A stretch of DNA of 64,000 bases from Ophiocordyceps camponoti-saundersi (nom. inval.) (GCA_003339415.1 PDHQ01000142.1:23327-87326), one strand, 5' to 3'; counted from the first letter of the stretch, positions 35,108-49,800 are shown. Made by a program: numbers and translations. The notes: generated from the letters alone by a model not told the origin.

Positions 35108-35842
35108 GGTGAAGCGAATTTGACGATCTGAGCCCTTGTTCTTCTCTGAGCGGGGAGAGTGTGAAGTAGGCAGAACGGATAAAGTTAGTTCTCAATTGTA
35201 GGAGAGTTCAGGCTTTCGGGTTGTACAGAAAGTTGAACCAACGGCCGAATGCCTATCGTGTCGCGGCTCCGATGACCGGAGCATTGCCGTCACCCTGGCA
35301 ATCTTTTTTCCTTCACCGAACCGCTCACCGACGTCGGCTTTCATCCGTACGTAATCAAGTCTCGGCGTGCTGGTAAAGCGGATTAACTGACGGACCGCAG
35401 AATCGCATCGCATCGCGAGAGATGCCTTTTTTCCATGCGACTTCTCAACAATCTGATGGCTTTGCCCCAGGAATTTCCGGCTCTACGACTGAATCCAAAG
35501 CTTGCCAGGTCTTTGAATCCTGGCGCGTGATGGAAAAGCTCGACGTCTGCACGAGGTAGACCCTTTGGGCTCCTAAGGGGCTTACAAAGGCACTTTCACC
35601 CTCCTCTTTCGGAAGAGAACGCGGCTCGTTCTCACTTCAACCGATTTCAGCTTTTGGCACTGGTTGTCCACGATCCCACTACTTTGCGTGGTAGGAGCTC
35701 TTCCAAGCGAACACACTGAACAGACAATTTGTCAGTGTCGACTGATGCTACGCCCAATACTAACAGGTGACTACCTTCCTAGTCATTCAAAGTCTCCTCT
35801 TGAGCCTCGCAACCTTCTCTCCTGCACACCAAAGCCCTAGAC
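35108..35842. promoter_or_regulatory. Divergent spacer, P5C reductase and CTK3
   Basis: 735 bp separating two divergent start codons. CT-rich leader sequence (about 35775-35840) precedes CTK3. No RNA gene or other element was recognised. Confidence 0.55.
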
Positions 35843-36749
35843 ATGGCCGACCCCTTCGAGGTTCGCATGCGCTTCAGCTCGCAGCTTCAGCATCTCAATG
35901 CTTCTGTCAACTCGTCCCAAAAGGCGGCTCAATATGCGCTCAAGTACAAGGACATGGACGAGGACCTGCACTCGTGCATTCTCGAGCAAGTCGAGCGGGT
36001 ACGTCCACTGACATCTCGAAAGACGAAAGACGAAGAAGACCAAGGACCACTGAGCCATGCCGCAGAACAACATGAATACGCGAGCCAACATCATGTACTT
36101 TATTGAACATTTTCTCGACCTGGCTAAGGAGGGACATGCCGACTACGTTCGAATGATGTCACGCGACATCATCCGTGTCGTAGATGCTGTTGCCCCGGAC
36201 GACGGTTCTGGCGCTGCAAACGTTAAGGTTGTTCGTAAGGTGAAGCGGTACCGCCTTGATGACGCCGACTGCCGCTAGCTGACGCGCTGAGCTTCTGCAC
36301 AGGTCCTACAAGGCCTCCGGGATAAGGGCCATCTCGAGTCCCAGGTTGTCAGCCAAATCGAGGACGTGCTGCGGGAGCGGGAAATGAACGACGATGACCT
36401 CGGTCTCGTCTCTTCGCCTCCCACTGGCGATGTAAATATGGTGGACGGCCCGCCATCGCAGACCACTCCCAGGCCGGCTGCAAAACGGCCGGCACCCCCG
36501 CCGCTCGACAAGCGACAGATCGAGCAGCGCATTGAGGAGGATCGGGAAAGGCACAAGCGTGCGAGGGAAAGCATCTGGGCTACACCCAAGGGAGAAGATG
36601 CCGAGATGAACAAGCTCTGGGAAGAGACGAGCGACTTTGGCGACGACGATGATCGTTTATTGGCCGAAGAGGCCGAAGAGTTCACCAAGGAGATGGCTAT
36701 GCAGCTGTGTCCGCACAAACGGGCTGCTGCCAATGGAGAGCACTCTTGA
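35843..36749 (+). CDS. CTK3: CTD kinase subunit gamma
   Basis: Three exons, 35843-35998, 36066-36239 and 36303-36749, 258 residues. The N-terminal 135 residues form a CID-like helical domain (F-E-V-R-M-R-F at the start, N-N-M-N-T-R-A-N-I-M-Y-F-I-E-H-F in exon 2). The C-terminal half is proline-rich, then a charged coiled coil (R-Q-I-E-Q-R-I-E-E-D-R-E-R) and an acidic end. Ctk3 pairs with cyclin Ctk2 and kinase Ctk1 to phosphorylate Ser2 of the RNA polymerase II C-terminal domain (family knowledge). All three exons join in phase 0. Confidence 0.94.
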
Positions 36750-37004
36750 TGCGGCGGAGGACTGGCGTATGGGGGGCAGAGGGAAGCATAATATTTTGTG
36801 TAAAACGTCGTGTCAACATCGCGATGAACTTGGACGGCATGGCTATCTTGTTAGAAAAGCGGCTGGCTAGGTACTCTATATACCCGGTTTCGACTCAGAG
36901 CTCGACGTCTCATGAGACTCCGCTTGGTGATTTTGTACACACACACAAGATTGTTTGAACATGCACACTTGCCGTTAACCGTCCTGTCCGGCGGATGGCT
37001 CCCA

Positions 37005-37634
37005 TCACTCCATGACAACCACAGCGCCCAGCTCTTTCATCTTGGTGACGATACCTTCTCCCTCCTCCTTCGATACGTTTTCTTTCATCATCTTGGGTGC
37101 GCTCTCGACGAACTTCTTGCTCTCCACTAGACTCAAGCCCAGCAAGGCCTTGACCTCCTTGATAATCTTTGCCTTGGCCGCCGCATCAAAGGATTGCAAC
37201 TTGAGCGTAAACAACGTCTTCTCGACCACGGGCGCAGCCTCCTCCTCGGCCTCTGGAGCGGCAGCGGCAGCAGGGGCAGCAGCAGCAGCGAAGCCGCCGA
37301 CGGGCATGTCTGGAATATTGAGCTTGCTCTGTACGTAGTTGACGAGTTAGTTGCTTCAAGGCGCCGATTGAATCTTCTTCTCCCTTTCTCTGACTCTCGA
37401 TTAACTTGCCTTTAGACTAGACACGAGATCTGCCGTCTCCAGAAGTGTCAGCTGGCTGATTTGCTCGACCAGCTGTGCTATCTTGGGGCTTGCCGGCGCG
37501 GCGGCCTCGGTCGAGTTGAAGCGTCTTGTCGTTGATGTTACCCGCCATGTCTGTGAGCAACGACTCGCGACTCCGCCGAGGGACCGTATCTGACGGGAGC
37601 AGCTCCTCGCTGCGCATTGACAGGGTATCATCAT
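37005..37634 (-). CDS. Mitochondrial ribosomal protein L7/L12 (bL12m)
   Basis: Two exons, 37634-37410 and 37328-37005, 182 residues. The N-terminus is basic with R-R-F-N-S, a mitochondrial presequence pattern. Then comes the dimerisation helix (I-A-Q-L-V-E-Q-I-S-Q-L-T-L-L-E), an Ala/Glu-rich hinge, and the C-terminal factor-binding domain with K-I-K-E-V-K-type helices (A-K-I-I-K-E-V-K-A-L-L-G-L-S-L-V-E-S-K). It forms the stalk that recruits elongation factors in the mitochondrial large subunit. The 81-nt intron has a GC donor (AAG then GCAAGT), a CTAAC branch point and a TACAG end. Two adjacent ATGs at the start are both possible. Confidence 0.94.
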
Positions 37635-37877
37635 GTTCTGCAGCGGGAGCGAAGCAGTAATATCTCGTGTAGATGCGATGTGATGGCCCGTTCTTTTGGA
37701 GTTGAAGTAAAAGCTCTCTCTATCTTACGTAATCAGAAAATTGATATCGCCAAAAAGGAAAAAACCCTGCTCTCTGTGTGGCTCACACATAAAAACTGGA
37801 GCGACAGTGAGAGAGAGAGAGAGACAGAGACGGAGAGTGAGAGAGAGAAACATGTTTTCACCTACAAAAACGCCATC
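37635..37877. promoter_or_regulatory. Short divergent promoter, bL12m and midasin genes
   Basis: Only 243 bp lie between the two start codons. It includes a GAGAGA-rich stretch near 37808-37850, close to the midasin start. The midasin frame is open through it but the translation is not protein-like. Confidence 0.6.
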
Positions 37878-40800
37878 ATGACTTCCTTTGATCTCTCACG
37901 GCAGACGAGGTCGCTCCTGGAGGACGCGACTGCTTTGCATCATCTGCCGCCGGATTTACTCGATATTATACGGCAACATTCACCGACGACGCTCCTGGAC
38001 GCTGTCGCAGAGGCGGCACTGAATCCTTCACTTACAGACAGAATATTCGTTCATTATGAAGATGTCTTTCCTGATATTTGCGCAAGATGGATCCTCACCG
38101 CAAACTCTGAGAAGCAAAGGTTGATTGTTGCCGCCGCCTTGGCCAGAATTTTACCCTTTGCCCCTTATCTGGCCGAGTTCATCAGATGTTCTCATCATTC
38201 GAGCCAGGATCGACCGTCTCTTCACCTGGATTTGATCAAAGTCGATGAGAATCTTCCGTGGCTGCTGGACTCGGACGAGCTGCTGTTGGCTCTCATCACG
38301 CAATGGAGGCTGTTGAGTTTCGACCTACGCTTGTTTAGACCTGTTGTGTCGCCGCTCTTCATCCAGTCCTTGTTCCGGCGCGGAAGCAGAGCTGTACGAT
38401 ATGTTGCCATTCGCATCTATTGTCAGCTGCTTCGTGCATCGGACAAGAAGCTTGAGACTCTCATTCTTGAGCATTGTGGTCGCGAGAGCGCCATCGTCGC
38501 CGATTTTGACGGGATGCCGGTGGATTTCGGCTTTTTATCAGTGCATGAGCATCGGCGTGCTCAGCGGATCATCGCACTGAGAGACCATGTGAAACGACAC
38601 AGTCATGTTCCTGGTGAAAGTCCTCTTCTTCAGACCCTGACCTCCTATGTTGTGCCGTACGGAAATGTCGTCCTTCCACGGCCTTCGGGATCTGTCGGAG
38701 AGCCGTCAATCCTGGTAATGACGGAAACGACTACGAAGAATCTCCAAGACCTGGCTTCGGTGCTACGAGAGACGGATCCAATTCTTCTCCGTGGCCCACC
38801 GGGTGCGGGAAAGACTGCCTTGGTTCATGAGCTCGCGAGACAGCTCGGCACATATGCCAACATGGTCACTTTGCACCTGAATGAGCAGACCGACGCAAAG
38901 ATGCTCATTGGCCTTTATTCGACCAACTCGAAGCCCGGTAGCTTCCAATGGCGTCCTGGTGTGCTAACCACGGCCATCAAAGAAGGGAGATGGGTGCTCA
39001 TCGAGGACCTGGGCCGGGCGCCGACAGAGGTTCTGAGTATTCTGCTTCCTTTAATAGAGCGAAATGAGCTGCTCATACCATCTCGCGGAGAGACTATCCG
39101 CGCTGCCAAAAGTTTTCGTCTTTTCGCTACCATTCGTACGGCACCGAGCTTGGACGACAGGAAGAATCTGCCCAACCTGGTCGGGATACGTCTTTGGCAA
39201 TCCCTCTTCATCGAGCCCCTGGCCTCGGCTGAGTTGGAAGACGTCATCGTGCAAACATATCCGATTCTGCGAAAATTCGTCACTGGCATACTAGCAGTTC
39301 ATCAGCGACTTTCCCGGCTGACGGGCAGCCCGGCTTTCATGGCCCGTGGACGGAGCGTCATGGATCGTCAAATAAGCCTCAGAGACCTTCTCAAATGGTG
39401 TCGCCGGCTCAGGGAGTGTCTTCTATCGGCGGGGTCAGTCTCGGGCGATGAGCCCATCAGTGAAAACACGCGAGATTGTATGTTCATGGAAGCGCTGGAC
39501 TGTTTCGCGGGGAACTGCCCTGATCCTGCGCTCAGTAAAGAGCTTGCGTTTGCTATTGCCGAGGAAATGCATATATCCAGAGACAGAGCAGAACATTACA
39601 TTTCCGCCAATATACCTGTTTTGGAGGACGGCGATCTGATGCTTGGCATCGGAAGGGCTCAGCTTCGGAAGAAGAAGAGAAGTTTAACGGGTCGGATGCA
39701 GAGATCGAGACAGCCTTTCGCCAGCACCACCCATGCAAAGAGGCTGCTGGAGCAAATCGCCGTGGCGGTCAAGCTGCAAGAACCCATCCTTCTCGTCGGC
39801 GAGACGGGGATCGGTAAAACCACCGTGGTTCAGCAGCTTGCAGAGTCTCTGGGACACAAGCTCATTGCCGTCAATCTCTCACAACAGAGTGAGGCAGGGG
39901 ATTTGCTCGGCGGCTTCAAGCCAGTCAACGTTCGAAGCCTAGCCGTCCCGCTGAAGGAGGAGTTTGAAGATCTGTTCGCAGCCACTGGCATATCCGCCTC
40001 GAAGAACCACCGATATCTGGAACAAATTGGCAAGTCCTTTGCCAAAGGACAATGGTCCAAGGTGTCGAAGCTATGGAAGGAGGCGCCGCGGATGTTCATC
40101 AAGATTGTCGCCGAACTCGAACGCATCCAGTCGGAAACTCGTGACGATGCTGCACAGCCGGCAAAGCGCCGTAAGACGCAGTCCAAATTGCAGACTCTGT
40201 CAGAATTGCGGCCGCGGTGGGACTCTTTCGCTCGCAAACTCGAGCAGTTCGACGTTCAGTTGTCGGGCGAGACCGGAAGCTTCGCGTTTTCTTTCATCGA
40301 GGGCAACATTGTCAAGGCTGTTCGAAATGGCGACTGGGTGCTCTTGGATGAGATTAACCTCGCTTCGCCGGACACGCTGGAGACCATTGCCGATCTCCTG
40401 ACCGGGCCGGACGAGCGGCCTTCCATCCTGCTCGCGGAAACGGGCGAGCTTGAGAAAGTCGTCGCTCATCCGAATTTCCGCATCTTCGGCGCCATGAATC
40501 CTGCAACGGATATCGGTAAAAAAGATCTGCCTGTCGGCATCAGGTCAAGGTTCACGGAACTCTACGTTCGAAGCCCCGATGGGGATCACAAAGATCTGCT
40601 CACCATCGTCAAGGCGTATCTGGGGAGCAGCAGCGCCAAGAATGACCAGGCAGCCGACGACATCACACGATTGTATCTCAACACGAAGCGAATGGCGGAG
40701 GAGAAGCGGCTGGTAGACGGGGCTAACGAAGTCCCTCATTTCAGCTTGAGAACGCTGACACGAGTTCTGACCTATGTCAACTCTATCGCGCCGTTTTATG

Positions 40801-43800
40801 GCCTGCGCCGCGCTTTGTTCGAGGGATTCTCGATGGGTTTTCTCACATTATTGGATAAACAATCCGAGACAATGCTGCTTCCTCTCATCCATCATCATCT
40901 CCTTGACAAGCATGGGAACCCCCAGTCTCTACTCTCGCAGACGCCACAGCATGCCAAAGACGGTAAGCAATACGTCAGATTTCGGAACCGGAGTCGGGAT
41001 CGTCAATACTGGCTCTTGCAAGGCGGACAGACCCCTACTGAAAGAGACGACTATATCATTACCCCGTTTGTGGAGCGGAACCTCTTGAACCTGGTGCGAG
41101 CAACGTCAACACGGCGGTTTCCGATCCTTATACAGGGACCAACGTCTGCTGGAAAAACGAGTATGATTGAGTATCTGGCCAACTTCACTGGCAACACCTT
41201 CGTGCGCATCAATAATCACGAGCATACCGATCTTCAGGAGTATCTCGGAACGTACATCTCCGGGCCAGACGGCAAATTGCGCTTTCAAGAAGGTCTCCTT
41301 GTTGAGGCCATGCGACAAGGCTACTGGATCGTGCTGGACGAGCTCAACCTGGCGCCTACGGATGTGCTCGAAGCCTTGAACCGCCTCCTTGACGACAATC
41401 GCGAACTGCTGATTCCCGAAACGCAGGAAGTTGTCAGACCTCACGAAAGCTTCATCCTGTTTGCTACGCAGAATCCGCCGGGTCTTTATGGTGGCCGCAA
41501 AGTACTTTCTCGGGCATTCCGTAACAGGTTTCTGGAGCTACACTTTGACGATATTCCCGAAGATGAACTGGAGTATATCCTGCAACAGCGCTGTCGTAAC
41601 ACGTCTCCACCCGACTGTCGACGGATCGTCAATGTCTACAAAGAGCTTTCGAGGCTTCGTCAGTCCAGCCGACTTTTTGAGTCAAAGGATAGTTTCGCAA
41701 CTCTGCGGGACCTCTTTCGCTGGGCTCTAAGAGATGCGGACACAAGAGAGGCGATCGCTGTCAATGGCTTCATGCTACTGGCGGAGAGGGTTCGGAACGA
41801 AGAGGAGCGTTTGGCTGTCAAGGGGGTCATCGAGAAGGTCTTCAAGATCGACATTAACGCCGATGAACTCTATTCGGAAACTTCTGCGCCTGAATTGAAA
41901 CATCTCATCGGCGTCTCCAACTGTCAAGATGTGGTCTGGACTCATGCTATGCGGCGTCTGTATGTGCTGGTCTCCAGAGCTCTTCGTAACAACGAGCCGG
42001 TTCTTCTCGTCGGTGAGACTGGTTGTGGAAAGACTACAGTCTGTCAGGTGCTTGCCGAGGCTATGGGAAAACAGCTGAGCATCGTCAACGCACATCAAAA
42101 TACGGAGACTGGAGATCTCATAGGCTCGCAGAGGCCAATTCGAAATCGAGGCGCGATTCTTGATGCTCTTGATCACGAGCTTGCATCCGCTTTGGGGGCC
42201 CTTGGCTTGACCATCCCATTGTCGACTGAGGAGAAACTTCAAGTATATCGATCTTTGGACGAGGCTTCGATCGCAAAGCTGCCTCGAGAGCTCCTCCAAC
42301 GTGTCTCAGCGAACGAGACGAGAGCCAAGGCCCTGTTTGAATGGCCCGATGGAGCTCTGGTGGAGGCGATGCGAGGGGGATACTTTTTCCTCCTCGACGA
42401 AATATCACTGGCGGATGATTCAGTTCTTGAAAGGCTCAACCCGGTCTTGGAGCCTAAGAGGACACTGCTTTTGGCCGAAAAGGGCGTAGACAACCCCCTC
42501 GTCGTGGCGTCTGATGGGTTTCAGCTCCTCGCAACCATGAATCCTGGTGGTGATTTCGGCAAGAAAGAGCTGTCCCCTGCCTTGCGAAACCGCTTCACGG
42601 AAATTTGGGTCCCGCCTCTATCAGAAAGCCATGACATCTATTCCATCGTGCAGACGAAACTCCTGGGAGGAGTCAAGCATCTTGCGGATGACATGGTCCG
42701 GTTTGCCGTGTGGTTCGGACAGACGTTTCGGCCGATGGCGACAACGCCCTTTTCGGTGCGAGAGCTGCTTGCTTGGGTCCATTTCATCAATTCTTTTGAA
42801 GCGGCCGATGCTATGATGTCCTTCGTTCATGGAGCGTCTGCCATTTTTATCGACAGCATCGGGGCAAGTCCCTCTGCGATGCTCATGATTGACTCCAAGG
42901 CGATCCAGCAACAGAGAAACGAGTGCCTTAAGAAGCTGGGAGATCTTATCGGGTGCGACGCGTCCGAGGTGCATGGGTCAAATCCTGAGGTCGTCGTGAC
43001 AGTCGACTCCTTGACCATTGGAAAGTTCAGCGTGCCGCGTTGCTCAACCAGGATGACTGATGCGGGCTTCGCGTTCCACGCGCCAACAACGAGGCTCAAC
43101 GCCATGAGGATCGTGAGGGCACTTCACACGCGCAAGCCCATTCTCCTCGAGGGCAATCCTGGCGTTGGCAAGACGTCGCTGGTCGCGGCCTTGTCCCAGT
43201 CCTGCGGCCGCCCCTTGACGCGCATCAACCTATCCGATCAGACAGACTTGATGGATCTTTTCGGAACAGATGTGCCGGTTGAAGGGCAAGAGGCCGGCAA
43301 CTTTGCATGGAGAGACGCCCCTTTCTTGCAGGCTATGCAAAAGGGCGAATGGGTTCTTCTTGACGAAATGAATCTCGCCTCTCAGTCTGTTTTGGAGGGT
43401 TTGAACGCCTGTCTCGATCATCGCGGCGAGGTCTACATCTCTGAGCTCGACCAGGTGTTTAAACGCCATCCCGACTTCAGACTCTTTGCGGCTCAGAACC
43501 CTCACCATCAAGGCGGAGGACGTAAAGGCTTGCCTGCGTCATTTGTGAACCGGTTCATTGTCGTCTACGCGGATGTTCTTCAAGACGAAGATCTGAGGCT
43601 TATCGCGACTCATAATTTCCCTGATTTGAGTTCCGAAACTGCCAATCTTGTCATCAACTTTATCTTCCAGCTCGATCACAAGCTTTCAATCGAAAAGTCA
43701 TTCGGATTGCAAGGCGGTCCCTGGGAGTTCAATCTACGTGACGTCCTCCGATGGCTGGATTTGTTGAACTCGAAGGACCCCTTGCTGCGGACAGCTCGTG

Positions 43801-46800
43801 TTGACGATTTCCTGCAAATCATCGTCCGGCAACGCTTCCGTACACAAGAAGACCGAGATAAGGTGGAGAAGCTCTTTGGCCAACTTGCTGGGTGGAAACC
43901 CCGGACGCACTCACTTTACCATGATGTCAACTCTTCGTTTAGCCAGGTCGGCCTCGCCCTTCTGCGCAGAAACCTTGACTATCAGCCTGAACGACTGCCC
44001 GACTTGGAGACCGTGGCCATCCTCCCCGAACTTGAGTCTGTGATGATTTGCGTGGAGAAGAACATTCCCTGCATTCTGAGCGGCCCTTCTGGCTCCGGAA
44101 AGTCTGCTCTTTTGACTTACGTCGCTGCGTTGGCGGGAAAGCCCCTTGTGGTGTTCCCCATGAACGCAGATATCGACACGATGGACCTTGTTGGTGGTTT
44201 TGAGCAGGCAGACCCCCTCCGCGAGCTGAACTCGACCTTGCGCAGTCTCCGCGACCATTTACGAGATACCCAGGCGTTGAGTGCTCCGGCGGAATTGCCC
44301 CCTGAGGTATTTCGAATGCTGCATCTGCTGGATGCGTACGCGGGGGACGGAAGCGACACTGGAGACATACAATCTGCCTTGGAGTCCCTGCAAGCATTGA
44401 GTGAAGTCGATCTCAACGTGGGCCTTTGGGTGCAAAAGGCTGCGAGGCTGTTGCGGGAACCACTCGTCCTTGCGAATCCGAAATTCGAGTGGCTTGATGG
44501 AATTATCGTCAAAGCCCTGCAGACGGGACAGTGGCTCGTGCTCGACCATGCCAACATGTGCAACGCCTCTGTTCTTGACAGACTGAACTCGCTGCTTGAG
44601 CCGAATGGATTCCTGTGTATCAACGAGCACTGTGACATAGACGGGAAGCCCAAGATCATCAAACCTCATCCGGATTTCAGGGTTTTTCTGACTATGGATC
44701 CAAGCTACGGCGAGCTTTCGCGCGCGATGAGAAACCGGGCAATCGAAGTCCATCTCCCTTCACGACCTTGGATCAGACATCCTTGTTTTGACAAGATAGC
44801 CGAGATCGAGAGCGGGCTTCGAAGAATCAAGAATGCCATGGACTATTGCGAAACACTCTCGTCGACGGACTCTGCCGCGTACGCCTGTCAATATGCCTGC
44901 GAGAATCTGTCCCTGGAAGATGTGTCACTGCTGCCGCGGTTTGTGGATGGAAAGTTTTGGGGAGAAGCACAAGATCAGTCTTCTTTCGAACCGATGACAA
45001 ACTTGATGGGATTTTTGCAGTCGCCCACTGGAAGTAGCAATGTCAAAGCAATCGAGAACACGCTCTCGACTATTCCAGGGGCCACGCATTCGCTGGTCGT
45101 CGCTCAGGTAATCACTTTCGGAGTTAATTACGATGAAGATAAGTTGGCTAACCGATTCCAAGCCTATCAACGCATTGAACAATTACCTGGTCTCGCAGCT
45201 GCTTCCCAGACCGGGAGAGGCGCAGTGGGCGGGTTCACGGTTTGAATTCTCGCGCCTAATCCATGACATGCAGGGCACTGTTCAGCGGCATTGTGGCGAG
45301 GCACGCTCTACCGGGTTGGCGTCACTGACTCGGCTGCAACGATCCTCCATCAGCGCTCAGGCCGCGGTCGTATCTAAAGACTCAACTGTGAAGCTATGTG
45401 TCTTTCTTTCAGCCGCTATGAGTGCTGTGCGAAACTACATTGCTCTAGATTTTCCGTCTCTGGAGCTATGGATGGTAGGAGAGCCAGCTTCTGCGGATAC
45501 CCCTTGATATAGCTAATTCTAGTTCAGGAGCGTTCTCGTCTTTGCCGCTTTGTGGTCCATTACCTGGATCAGACGATTGTCCTTTCGAGCCGAGAAACCT
45601 TTGATGAAGCAAGATTCCAAGCTCATCTGGCTGTTGGAACAAGCGTCTTTGAACCTCTTGTCGCAGCGCTGAATGACTTTCGAGATTCCGACTTCTTGGC
45701 GATGGTGCTTCGCCTTCTTGGCAGCAGCTTCAAAAGCGGGTTCCAACTATCAACTGGCCTCAGCATGGAGCGTCTCTGGCATGTGCTGCGGGCCACTCCG
45801 TTCCCCGACAAGTCTGCCTTTGATCAGTCTATAAGATTGGATAGATTGGCTAGCCGATTCGATGCCATCCGCTGGAAAGCGCACGCCTCCGTATCGGATC
45901 TCACGCAGGCTCATGATGCGTTTGAGCAGGCTTACATGATTGTCCGTGGTGGAAGAGGTTCAGCGGACGAGCTTGTCAGTGACTTGACAGTCGCCGTGGA
46001 CTCATTGGAGCTACGCATTGGCGACCAGGAGACCGATCTGCAACCTTTCTTCGTCCGAGAATTCGAGTATCTCAGGCAGATTTTCATGCTTTCCTCTTCA
46101 GATGTCCATCGTCAAAGAAAGACGTCGATGAGCAATCTGGCGGTTTTATCAGGTGTCCCGACTAAAAGCAGCATCATGTTCGCCATCACGAATGGGCCAT
46201 CTGCACTTTTGCAGTCTGTTGATTGCTTGATCTGCCAGGACATTCAATTATGGGACGGGAAGGTCGCGGCCTCTGTTTGGCATAAACTACAGAATCTGGA
46301 TGCCGTCAACCTCCGCTCGCTATCTCTTCTCGAATCTGAGATGCCGGCCCTTGGGCAGTGGGTTTCCGAATTGAGCATCGACATTGCATCGGATCCCTTG
46401 ATGAAGTTGAACGATCTTCTCTGGCAGCTTTTGTCGGAAATATTTGCGGCTCATGAGCCACAGCTCAAGGACTTGATAGCGTCGGCGCACTCCATGGCGC
46501 TACAACACCAAGACTCGGCTTTGGACGTGACGCAAAATGGACTTGGTGACGGCCACTCTCATTTTGATGGTATTCTCAAGCAGATTGACGCGCAGCATCT
46601 CCGACAAATCTCCAGATATCATCTCATTCCAACCGTGGTTGGGCTTGTTGCAGCCGAACGCGACACAACCAAAAGAGCCTTTTATTCCGCCTTGGCCTGG
46701 ATGCAGTTCAGCGTGGGACTAGTGAAGCTGTACGTCCCTGACCGTGTCTTTGATCCTCATCTCCGGCCACTTGTCGAGCAGGAGTTCTTCGAGAGCTTGC

Positions 46801-49800
46801 AGATGCGGTTGAGAGAAAGACTATCTGCCTTGCGGTCCCTGGAGCGGTTGTCAAGCGGACAAGACACGAGCCTGCGGATAGAATTGTTGGAAGAGCAGCT
46901 GTTGCAAGTTACGCTGCCACGTCAAGATCTCAAGCCTGTTTATCGGCCAGACATCTCTGAACTCGACAGACTTCACGCTGAATGCTCTAACGTACTCAAA
47001 GTCGTCACCGGCACCAGCATGTCGTCACTTCTCCGACAGCTTGGCGCATCGGACTCAGCGGACGATGCCAGCAGGCTTCTGCAATTCATGAAACAGAATG
47101 TTCAGAGCCTTGTTCATCGATTCTCGTCACAGTTCGCGGCTTATCAAGACATGACAAACATCATCTTGAATGCCTTGCGATGTCTTTTGGTGGGAATCTC
47201 TCTGTGCGACGCGACTGTAGCGGATGGTTTGCAAGCTTCTACCGACCAACTCGCCAGCGCGACACCCTTCTTTGACGGCATAGGCTGGAATGCCAGCGTC
47301 GAGAAGCCTTACCGGAAGAACTTTGAGTATCTCAGCCTTGTGAGCGCCTCTGTCGCCGTGGAGGGGGTCGACAGCCTCTCGCTGGACTCACGCGAATCCA
47401 TTTTTGAGTGCTTCCACAGCTTTTACGATGACTGGTGCAAGAGACTTGAAGTGGATCGCAAGGCAGAAGAGACGAGAACCAGCTTATATCGATTCCACGG
47501 CTCGATGGAAGACGAGGAGGAGATAGACATGAATGAGTTCAATGAGCTGTTCCCGACATACGATGGAGACGGTTCCACGGCTAAACGCTCCGCGTCGCTC
47601 GACCAAGTCCGCGACACCTCGCTGAGGGTGGCGGAAGCCCACCGTGCCATCTTCCTCGACAGGCGGGACCCAGCTGCGGCCATCCGGGAAGCGTGCATGG
47701 CAGTCGGTCAACTGATAGCTAATGAGACTGAAGAACCTCTGAACATTGATCGACGTGTCAATGCAAAATTACTCTGCACCTTGACCCTCCGCCTCAGCGA
47801 GAAGCTGGAGAGTCTTCAATCCATGCCGGTGGATAAGCCCAGCACGGAAAAGATCGTCAACTTCTACACGGATTCCAATCTTGTCGAGGCTCGGAAGCTG
47901 GTCTTGCTCGCTCAGAGGGTCAAAACACGGTTCAGAGAGTTGCAACGCGTTGACGAGATTGGTCATATGCAGCCACTGGCAGATGTCGTTGAGTCGTGTG
48001 AGAGGCTGCTTGATCAAGTTCACATGGAGCCTCTCGCGAAGCTCATCCCAAAGGTGGAGCAACTTCACGCTGTTGTCTACGAGTGGCAATTTGGCGGATG
48101 GGCCAGCAAGGTCTACGCCGTGCTTCCTCTTCACGATGCGCTCACAGATACAATTATTCGCTGGCGGCGGCTCGAACTGATGACGTGGGCTAAACTGTTC
48201 GACATGGAGGAAGAGAAGTGTCGGAAGGATGCTTATTCCTGGTGGTTTATGGCCTACCAGGTGGTTCTGGCCGTGCCACTGTCTATGGTTAACTCACCGT
48301 CGGAACTGAGAGACTACGCAACGTCGTTGGTGCGAAGCCTAGAGGACTATCTTTCAGAATCCTTCGTCGGCCAATTCAAGACGCGCATTGGCCTGCTGCG
48401 GCAGCTCTCGAGCCACCTCAGCCTCTTGGCTAGGGACTATCCGACCTTGGCGGTGGTAGACGGCGCCATTCACAACTTTGTCAACTACTTTGCACGATTT
48501 GAATCAGCTGCCGATGCAGCCACCAGAGACGGACGAGCGCCAATCGAGAAGAAGATGAAGGAAGTGCTATTGCTGGCTAGCTGGAAAGACACCAACATCA
48601 ATGCTCTACGTGAGAGCGCTCGGAAGTCTCATTTGAAGCTCTTTAGACTGGTGCGAAAGTTCCGTGGCGTCTTGGGTCAGGACATGAAGGCCATTGTCGG
48701 CAAAGGCCTGCCAGACGAGACGTTCCATTCCGACAGTGTCAGCGCCCGCAAGGTTCCGACGATTGATTCCTCGGACGTACAAGTAGTGTCCCTGAAGGAG
48801 GTGCTCCCTGCCTGGTTGGACAGTCACCGGAGGCTTGCCAACGTGGTGACGACAGTTTCGGTGCTGGAGAGGGTGGCGCAGAGTCTGGACGTTATGGATA
48901 ATGCTGCCAGCGTCGTCAATGACTTCGTTTCGAGCTTATTGGCCTCAATGGATGAGCTGAAACGGGAGACGCCGGTATTCATGAACGACGAGACGAAAGA
49001 TCAAGTCAAGCATCTCAAGACGAGAAAGAGGAAGCTTCTGGCAGATACGTTGAGAGACTTGCGGATGATGGGAGTGAGGCACAACTTGGCTCAAAATAAG
49101 CTGGCCTCACAAGACTCACTCGCTGTCATCTTGGCGACGATGGCACCTCTGCAGACTTCGAGCCTGCCCGAAATGGCAGAAGCTGATTACTTTCTTCAAC
49201 AGTTGCTTGATCTGGCATCGAGGGCAAGGAACGCGATGCGGGAGCACTCTGAGGATCTGACCCGTGCAGAGGTCAGTCGATGCGTCGGGTTGGTCGAAGG
49301 CTTGATCGACATATCCCTTTCACAGCGAGGCAGCATCGCCCTGGCAATCCAGCCCCTTACGCTGCTGCAGCACACAGCGGCAGAGTTTCGACGGTTTGGA
49401 GGCTCCCAGAAGCTATCCCGACGCAAAGGCCAAGGAAACTGGCTTGGATTCCTCCCCTGGCTTTCTCAAATACTGCGGTTTGGCTCCAAATTGGTTGAGG
49501 CACAGGGGAAACTGGGACGGAGAGACGTCGAAGAAGTGACTCAGAAACTTGAAGGATGGGCTGATCGCGCCGACTTTCATGTTGCCACTTCGAACGACTT
49601 GGGCAAACTCTCTGGGCAGGTTGTTTCCGAGGCACATGCACAGCTAGAAGTGGCGGTTACCAACGACATCCAGTCTCTTCGGGAGGAACTCGATGAGCTC
49701 AATCGCAAGCGACCGGACTTGTCGCTCATTCTCCAGCAAATCTCAGTTTGGACGCATATCAAGGATCAACCTGCGGACTCAGCAACAGCTCCTTTCATGG

